Shown in pieces: positions 11,506 to 13,610 of a stretch of 13,610 nucleotides of DNA. Where the stretch lies: assembly GCA_013349485.1 (NCBI GenBank), contig DUZM01000057.1, positions 1 to 13,610 on the forward strand. Reading direction: 5' to 3'. Position numbers and translations under genes: made by a program. Under the pieces are notes generated by a model, which ran no database searches, was not told where the DNA came from, and worked only from the letters and a program-made list of their open reading frames with translations. Position 1 is the stretch's first letter; the number at the start of each line of letters is the position of its first letter. This stretch comes from Candidatus Hydrogenedentota bacterium (GTDB taxonomy: Bacteria; Hydrogenedentota; Hydrogenedentia; Hydrogenedentales; SLHB01).

Positions 11506-13610
11506 ATGAGCCGCAATCCTTGTGACTGCGTCAATACGTTTCTGGGCACCGCCGGGGACCACGGCCAGATGTACCCGGGCGCGGAGCGACCGTTCGGCCT
11601 GGTGAAAGTGGCCCCGGACACATACCCCGGGGCGGTGCGCGGCACGGCCCATTCCGGCTATGACTATGACGACCGGCGGGTCTTGGGCTTCTCGCACCTC
11701 CGCGTCAGCGGCACCGGGTGTGAAGGGGTAGGCGGAAACGTGCTGCTGCTGCCGTGCACGGCGCCAAGGAGTGGGCCGCCGGAAGGATATGCGGCGCCGT
11801 TCGATAAGCAAAGCGAGCAGTGCTGCCCGGGCTACTACGCGGTTCGGTTCGAGTCCGGCGTCTGCGCCGAACTCACGGCAACCGATCACGTAGGCGTTCA
11901 CCGCTACACGTTCCCGGAGGGTTCGCGGCCTCACTTGCTGCTGGACCTCGGCAGGGGATTCAACCCGGTGTTTGACGTCCACGCTGTGGTGCGAACGAAC
12001 GCCGAAATGCTCGGCGAGTTTACGTCCCGGCTGATGCTCGACTATTCCTGGTACCGCATGTTCTTCTGCATTCAGTTCCAGCTTGGCGCCGAGAAAGTGT
12101 ATTTTGAGCCCGCGGGTCGGTTGGGCTGCGTCGGGGGCGGCACCGGAGATCGGCATCTTCAAGCGGTGGCCCGGTTTTCCCAAGACGATGGGCCGTTGAT
12201 GGTGAAAGTCGGGCTGTCGAGTATTAGTGCAAGCCAAGCCCGGCGAAACATCCAACACGAGGCGCCGGATTGGGATTTCGATGGTGTGCGCGAGGCGTGC
12301 GCCGCCTCATGGCGCAGCATTCTGGAGCGAATCGACGTGGCCGGGGAAGATGCCCACGTCACTCAGTTCTACACGCATCTCTATCGCACTTGTCTGTCGC
12401 CGTTCAACATTCTCGAGAGTCGCGGGACCTACATGGGGGAAGATGGCGAGGAACACATTGCAGCGGGCTACACGCATTACAACGGATGGTCGCTTTGGGA
12501 TTCGTATAGGACGAAGTTCTCAATATTCAGCTTCCTGACGCCGACCCGATTGCGCGACATGATGCATTCACTGGCCCTTCTGATCGAGCAGCGGAAAGGA
12601 TTGCTACCCAAAACGGACGCGCCGTGCCTGCACGGCTACTCGGCGGCCCCGAATACACGGTTCGAGTTGGCGTCGACCATTCTGCTCGAGGCGTTTGCCA
12701 AGGGCATTTCGCCGGTGGACGTAGACGTCACCTACGCGGCGCTGTGTCATCTGGCGGACACGGCGTTCTTGCCCGAGCAGGAGCGGCTTGGCTACGTGCC
12801 GCGGCGTCCCGACCTAACGTGCGAATATGCTTACGACAACTGGGCCGCCGCGCAGATGGCGGAGGCGCTTGGGAGAGAGGAAGACCGCAAACGGTTCGCC
12901 GAACGCGCGGGGTTCTACCGAAACGTTTGGGACAAGGCGTTGCGGTTCTACCGGGCGCGCGATGAAGAGGGCAACTGGCTCGAGTTTCCCGACGACCCGA
13001 CGGCGGTGGGCGAGAAATACGTGTACGAGGGGTCCGCGTGGCACTGGCGGTGGGCGACGGTTCACGACATTGCCGGCGTAGTGGAGTTGATGGGAGGGCG
13101 CGACGCGTTTATTCGAGAGTTGGACTATTTCTACCAAAACGATTTGCACAACCACGGCAACCAGCCCAGTATCCACGCGCCCTGGCTGTTTGCCGCGGCA
13201 GGGGCGCCGTGGCTCACGCAGAAATGGGTACGGCTCGTGCTTGACGGCACGCTGACGCATCGGTACGGCACCCACGGATTCCTGCCGGAGCCCTACGTTG
13301 GGCCGGCATTCCGCAACGCGCCGGACGGGATGATTCCTGAGATGGACGACGACGACGGGTGCATGTCCGGTTGGTATGCGTTGTCGTCCATGGGGTTGTT
13401 CCCTGTCTGCGTCGGGCGGCCGCTTTACGGCGTCGGGACGCCTTTGTTCGGCGACGTGGTCATCCACGGAGAAAACGGCAAGGACTTCCGCATCGTCGCC
13501 CGGAATCAGTCGCACGAGAACCATTTCATTCAGTCCGCCCGCCTCGATGGCGCGGAATTCGCCCGTCCTTGGCTGGCGCACCGCGAGATTGTCGAGGGCG
13601 GGACGCTCGA
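11506..13610 (+). CDS. Glycoside hydrolase family 92, alpha-mannosidase-like (partial, runs off the window)
   Basis: The frame is open from ATG 11506 to the window end, 701 complete codons, so only the last ~40-60 residues of a normal GH92 should be missing. GH92 enzymes are calcium-dependent inverting exo-alpha-mannosidases. The N-terminal beta-sandwich opens VNTFLGT, with ERPFGLVKVAPDT and SGYDYDD, then FSHLRVSGTGC. The helical catalytic domain has GWSLWDSYRT (328-336), YEGSAWHWRW (507-516), GNQPSIHAPWLF (551-562), DDDDGCMSGWYALSSMG (614-630) and FPVCVG. The usual forms are GNEPxHH and GNDDxGxMSAW, so both active-site motifs differ. AAAGGAG (11491-11497) precedes the start, and an in-frame TAG at 11470-11472 rules out an upstream signal peptide. 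The family usually is secreted, so this copy is probably cytoplasmic. Linkage specificity cannot be read from sequence. Confidence 0.9.
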   Translation, partial: MSRNPCDCVNTFLGTAGDHGQMYPGAERPFGLVKVAPDTYPGAVRGTAHSGYDYDDRRVLGFSHLRVSGTGCEGVGGNVLLLPCTAPRSGPPEGYAAPFDKQSEQCCPGYYAVRFESGVCAELTATDHVGVHRYTFPEGSRPHLLLDLGRGFNPVFDVHAVVRTNAEMLGEFTSRLMLDYSWYRMFFCIQFQLGAEKVYFEPAGRLGCVGGGTGDRHLQAVARFSQDDGPLMVKVGLSSISASQARRNIQHEAPDWDFDGVREACAASWRSILERIDVAGEDAHVTQFYTHLYRTCLSPFNILESRGTYMGEDGEEHIAAGYTHYNGWSLWDSYRTKFSIFSFLTPTRLRDMMHSLALLIEQRKGLLPKTDAPCLHGYSAAPNTRFELASTILLEAFAKGISPVDVDVTYAALCHLADTAFLPEQERLGYVPRRPDLTCEYAYDNWAAAQMAEALGREEDRKRFAERAGFYRNVWDKALRFYRARDEEGNWLEFPDDPTAVGEKYVYEGSAWHWRWATVHDIAGVVELMGGRDAFIRELDYFYQNDLHNHGNQPSIHAPWLFAAAGAPWLTQKWVRLVLDGTLTHRYGTHGFLPEPYVGPAFRNAPDGMIPEMDDDDGCMSGWYALSSMGLFPVCVGRPLYGVGTPLFGDVVIHGENGKDFRIVARNQSHENHFIQSARLDGAEFARPWLAHREIVEGGTL

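Noticed and set aside
11229..11525. 98-codon plus-strand frame overlapping the GH92 start in another frame
   Set aside because: It has no ribosome binding site or family pattern, and it spans the region that contains the promoter boxes and inverted repeats.
12814..13581. 255-codon minus-strand frame opposite the GH92 gene
   Set aside because: Antisense to conserved catalytic motifs of GH92, with no recognisable domain.
1..13610. CRISPR array, tRNA, transposase, integrase or defence genes
   Set aside because: No regularly spaced direct repeats, cloverleaf, or recognisable mobile or defence proteins were seen. The only mobile-like items are the two non-coding hairpin repeats.

Overview
This window is a chromosomal stretch of a GC-rich bacterium. 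Its core is the conserved replication/ribosome cluster rpsF-ssb-rpsR-rplI-dnaB, followed on the same strand by the lysine/peptidoglycan genes dapA and dapB, then comF. The flanks are accessory: a SpoIIM-type membrane protein, a uroporphyrinogen-decarboxylase-fold protein with a methyltransferase-like metal site, a small RRM RNA-binding protein, and a divergent pair of glycoside hydrolases (GH43 on minus, GH92 on plus, the latter cut by the window end). URO-D-like proteins, GH92/GH43 enzymes, stand-alone RRM proteins and dispersed GC-rich hairpin repeats together suggest a Planctomycetota/Lentisphaerota/Hydrogenedentota-type organism. That is inference from gene content; there is no rRNA gene to settle it.

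Layout. 1-134: no gene assigned. 150-1190: SpoIIM-like integral membrane protein. 1321-2346: URO-D-family protein. 2347-2777: a 430-base gap holding a dispersed-repeat-like hairpin, a good promoter, and a structure matching the S6:S18 autoregulatory RNA motif at the predicted 5' end of the rpsF leader. 2778-6171: rpsF, ssb, rpsR, a 243-base gap, rplI and dnaB. 6254-7123: dapA. 7124-7651: a gap dominated by a 118-base inverted repeat of the GTCATTGCGAG class. 7652-8452: dapB. 8665-9423: comF, ending at a strong hairpin. 9545-10000: a near-consensus promoter, a leader of about 165 nt and an RRM gene. 10041-10074: an 11-bp hairpin between the convergent RRM and GH43 genes. 10135-11142 (minus): a GH43 enzyme resembling exo-beta-1,3-galactanases. 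11143-11505: divergent regulatory region with two inverted repeats. 11506 to the end: GH92 alpha-mannosidase-like enzyme.

How the genes work together. S6 and S18 are ribosomal partners and probably co-regulate their own operon. SSB and DnaB act at the replication fork, and both end in an acidic tail finishing in Pro-Phe. DapA and DapB catalyse consecutive steps from aspartate semialdehyde to tetrahydrodipicolinate. The GH43 and GH92 enzymes share a promoter region and both lack signal peptides, suggesting breakdown of imported galactose- and mannose-containing glycans inside the cell.

The observations most worth checking are the S6:S18 RNA motif, the SSB-like C-terminus of DnaB, the Thr44-to-Cys change in DapA, the altered active-site motifs of the unsecreted GH92, and the two dispersed-repeat-like elements. 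I found no convincing CRISPR array, transposase, tRNA, phage gene or defence system.
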